Shown here: positions 4,747 to 6,178 of the stretch, one piece after another
How the letters are laid out: each line of letters opens with the position of its first letter
How positions within the stretch are numbered: the stretch's first letter is position 1
The notes under the pieces: model-generated
Databases searched by the model: none
Told to the model about the DNA's origin: nothing
The model's input: the letters and a program-made list of their open reading frames with translations, nothing else
Origin: an uncultured Erysipelotrichaceae bacterium
GTDB taxonomy: Bacteria > Bacillota_I > Bacilli_A > Erysipelotrichales > Erysipelotrichaceae
Assembly (NCBI GenBank): GCA_934725085.1
Contig: CAKVAL010000052.1
Location: 1-6,178, forward strand
Direction of reading: 5' to 3'
Length of the DNA: 6,178 bases
Translations under genes and position numbers: made by a program

Positions 4747-5892
4747 ATGAATAAATTTATAAATGATGCAGATGAAAAAAAGTCTATTAGAATCTTAACA
4801 ACATCAGGCATATTGATTGCTTTGTTTGTTGTTTTATTGTTTAAGTTGCCTGATGTAAGAAGTTTTTTCGCAAACTTGTTTAAAGTGTTGTCTCCATTTA
4901 TTTGGGGTATCTTATTTGCAATAATTACTAATAATTTGGCAAAGTATATTGAAACTCATTTGCCTGAAAAATGGCCATTTAAGACAAGAAGATTCATAGG
5001 AGCTCTTGTTTCGGTATTATTCTTAGTTGTTGTGATGATTCTTGTAGTATATCTTTTGATGCCAAAGCTATTAAATAGTATTTCTTCATTATCAACACTA
5101 GTGACTAACTTTACAAGTAATTCTAGTGATTGGATAAAAAGACTACAAAAGAATGTTCACTTGTCTAATGATGTAGTAATTAAGATCTATGAGTATTCAA
5201 ATCAAGCAGTTACTGCCTTATGGAATGCGGCTAAGGACTTTGTACCTAATATCTTGACTTCAACAATTACTGCTATTAGTAGTGTTGGCAACTTCGTAAT
5301 TGGTTTTATTGTTTGTTTATATATTCTTATTGATAAACAAAAGATTGCGATTAATATGAAAAGAATGGGCTTAGCTTTCTTTAATGCTGAACAATATAAA
5401 AAGGGACGTAATATTATGTACTTAGCCCTAGATAAGTTTACCAAGTTCTTTTCTGGTAAAGTTTTAGATTCACTTATTATTGGTATCCTATGTTTTATTT
5501 CAATGTTGTTTATCAACAAAGAATATGCAGCCTTAATATCAGTTATTGTAGGCATAACCAATATTATTCCTTTCTTTGGACCATTTATTGGTGCTGTACC
5601 ATGTGCTCTATTATTGTTGATTGTAGAACCACTAGATTGTTTAATCTTCGTTATCATGATTATCATCCTTCAACAAGTAGATGGTAATATCATAGGGCCA
5701 GCCATACTTGGTGATTCAGTTGGACTTAGTTCATTATGGATTATGTTTGCAATCCTAGTAGGTGGTGCTTACTTTGGTTTCTTTGGAATGTTGCTTGGTG
5801 TTCCTGTTGTTGCGGTTATCTATTATGTAATTAAGGAATATGTAGATGAGATACTAGAGGAAAAGGGGATAGATGAAGAAAGCCAGGAGTAA
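4747..5892 (+). CDS. AI-2E family transporter (multi-pass membrane protein)
   Basis: This is a 381-aa integral membrane protein of the AI-2E family (Pfam PF01594). Characterised relatives include E. coli TqsA (autoinducer-2 export), while others act as ion antiporters, so the substrate here is unknown. Hydrophobic segments lie near residues 16-34, 47-64, 82-106, 172-196, 239-257, 260-294, 298-311 and 327-364. A soluble stretch sits between the third and fourth, as is usual. The family signature is clear: NIIPFFGPFIGAVP (272-285), QQVDGN (309-314), GPAILG (317-322) and GMLLGVPVVAV (347-357). The C-terminus is acidic and the length is normal. I prefer the ATG at 4747, giving MNKFINDADEKK before the first membrane segment. 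An in-frame ATG at 4729 would add six residues, and a stop lies just before it. Neither start has a Shine-Dalgarno sequence. It is monocistronic, divergent from the DUF362 gene, with a terminator about 115 nt downstream. Confidence 0.85.
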   Translation: MNKFINDADEKKSIRILTTSGILIALFVVLLFKLPDVRSFFANLFKVLSPFIWGILFAIITNNLAKYIETHLPEKWPFKTRRFIGALVSVLFLVVVMILVVYLLMPKLLNSISSLSTLVTNFTSNSSDWIKRLQKNVHLSNDVVIKIYEYSNQAVTALWNAAKDFVPNILTSTITAISSVGNFVIGFIVCLYILIDKQKIAINMKRMGLAFFNAEQYKKGRNIMYLALDKFTKFFSGKVLDSLIIGILCFISMLFINKEYAALISVIVGITNIIPFFGPFIGAVPCALLLLIVEPLDCLIFVIMIIILQQVDGNIIGPAILGDSVGLSSLWIMFAILVGGAYFGFFGMLLGVPVVAVIYYVIKEYVDEILEEKGIDEESQE

Positions 5893-5925
5893 TGGCTAGT
5901 TAGAAATTTGGGGTGTTTGTCAGAT

Positions 5926-6004
5926 GTGCCCGGCTAATATAAAAACTGAAGAAATTGTGTAGGGATTTTTCAACATACCTGGCTAATAAAAAGTTGAAGA
6001 AATT
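5926..6004. repeat. Two-copy diverged direct repeat after the AI-2E gene
   Basis: CCCGGCTAATA...CTGAAGAAATT (about 5929-5956) recurs as CCTGGCTAATA...TTGAAGAAATT (about 5978-6004). The copies start 49 bp apart, with a few substitutions and a 1-2 base length change between the conserved blocks. A fainter third match, TGGCTAGTTAGAAATT, lies at 5893-5908. They lie in the 3' untranslated region before the terminator. Neither copy encodes a credible peptide. Confidence 0.45.
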
Positions 6005-6006
6005 TT

Positions 6007-6042
6007 AGAAGTAGCTATTATTTGTTTGATAGCTACTTTTTT
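6007..6042 (+). terminator. Rho-independent terminator of the AI-2E gene
   Basis: AGTAGCTAT (6010-6018) pairs perfectly with ATAGCTACT (6029-6037) around a ten-base loop. Three flanking pairs (A-U, G-U, A-U) extend the stem, and six Ts (6037-6042) follow. This is the only strong terminator after the AI-2E gene and shows that the transcript ends here. Confidence 0.85.
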
Positions 6043-6108
6043 AAATAGTAGATTTATGAATGATTGATGTAAATATGATAATTGTGAATAATATTCAAAG
6101 ATGTAGAG

Positions 6109-6178
6109 CGTCAAACTAATATACCCATTTATAATTAATAAACGACAAATTATTATACCCAACAGTAATTGGTCAATA
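6109..6178. repeat. 34-bp tandem repeat running to the window end
   Basis: CGTCAAACTAATATACCCA (6109-6127) recurs as CGACAAATTATTATACCCA (6143-6161), 16 of 19 identical at an offset of 34. Similarity continues in part to the last base (TAATT then a shared T and AA). At least two units are present, and more may lie beyond the window. It could be regulatory DNA of the next gene or an iteron-like array; the window does not say which. Confidence 0.45.

Noticed and set aside
5202..5666. 154-codon minus-strand frame inside the AI-2E gene
   Set aside because: The plus strand here encodes the most conserved AI-2E motifs. The opposite frame shows no family features.
4747..5892. Assignment as an autoinducer-2 exporter (tqsA)
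   Set aside because: The family name does not establish the substrate, several members transport other things, and no quorum-sensing gene is nearby.
5950..6060. Duplicated tail of the AI-2E gene in the downstream repeats (VEEILE-like reading against VDEILE)
   Set aside because: The nucleotide match is only about 12 of 18, and stops interrupt the frame. Chance is the simpler explanation.

Overview
This is an AT-rich window with strong GGAGG-type ribosome sites, AGA-rich arginine usage and standard stops (TGA, TAA). It looks like chromosomal DNA of a low-GC Bacillota bacterium, probably an anaerobe of the Erysipelotrichia/Clostridia type. The phylum is well supported by style; the class is a guess. 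There are five genes, no RNA gene, no CRISPR array and no recognisable transposase or integrase.

Left part (1-1364): a type II toxin-antitoxin operon of the HigB/HigA kind, preceded by a convincing promoter (TTGCTA, 17 bp, extended -10 TGaTATAAT) flanked and overlapped by two large dyads that share the core ACCT/GCCT-CTA-AGGT. The toxin (201-497) starts at TTG. The antitoxin (519-1364) joins an XRE-type helix-turn-helix to an ImmA/IrrE-type HExxH domain, but it stops where the metallopeptidase domain should continue. Bases 1-91 hold no gene or site I can support.

Middle part (1365-3349): a 79-bp array of five perfect AACGAAAT/ATTTCGTT octamers, spaced near whole turns of the helix and threaded through a good promoter. 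It drives a 602-aa protein with an N-terminal excisionase/MerR-like helix-turn-helix, an AAA-ATPase-like domain and a C-terminal PD-(D/E)XK nuclease-like domain. The array starts at the base after the truncated antitoxin's stop, so array plus gene look like a cassette that replaced the end of the antitoxin gene. A 59-nt hairpin ends the unit and probably terminates transcription in both directions. The toxin-antitoxin pair next to an ATPase-nuclease suggests a selfish or defence-type accessory island (inference).

Right part (3350-6178): two ordinary-looking divergent genes. The minus-strand gene encodes a DUF362-type protein with two four-cysteine [4Fe-4S] motifs. The plus-strand gene encodes an AI-2E family membrane protein. 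Their 260-bp shared intergenic region carries a minus-strand promoter with a 7-1-7 dyad in its spacer, a hairpin with a GGAGG loop, and a nested dyad that can form mutually exclusive hairpins. The AI-2E gene has no visible Shine-Dalgarno sequence. After it come a diverged direct repeat, a good intrinsic terminator (6007-6042) and a 34-bp tandem repeat cut by the window end.
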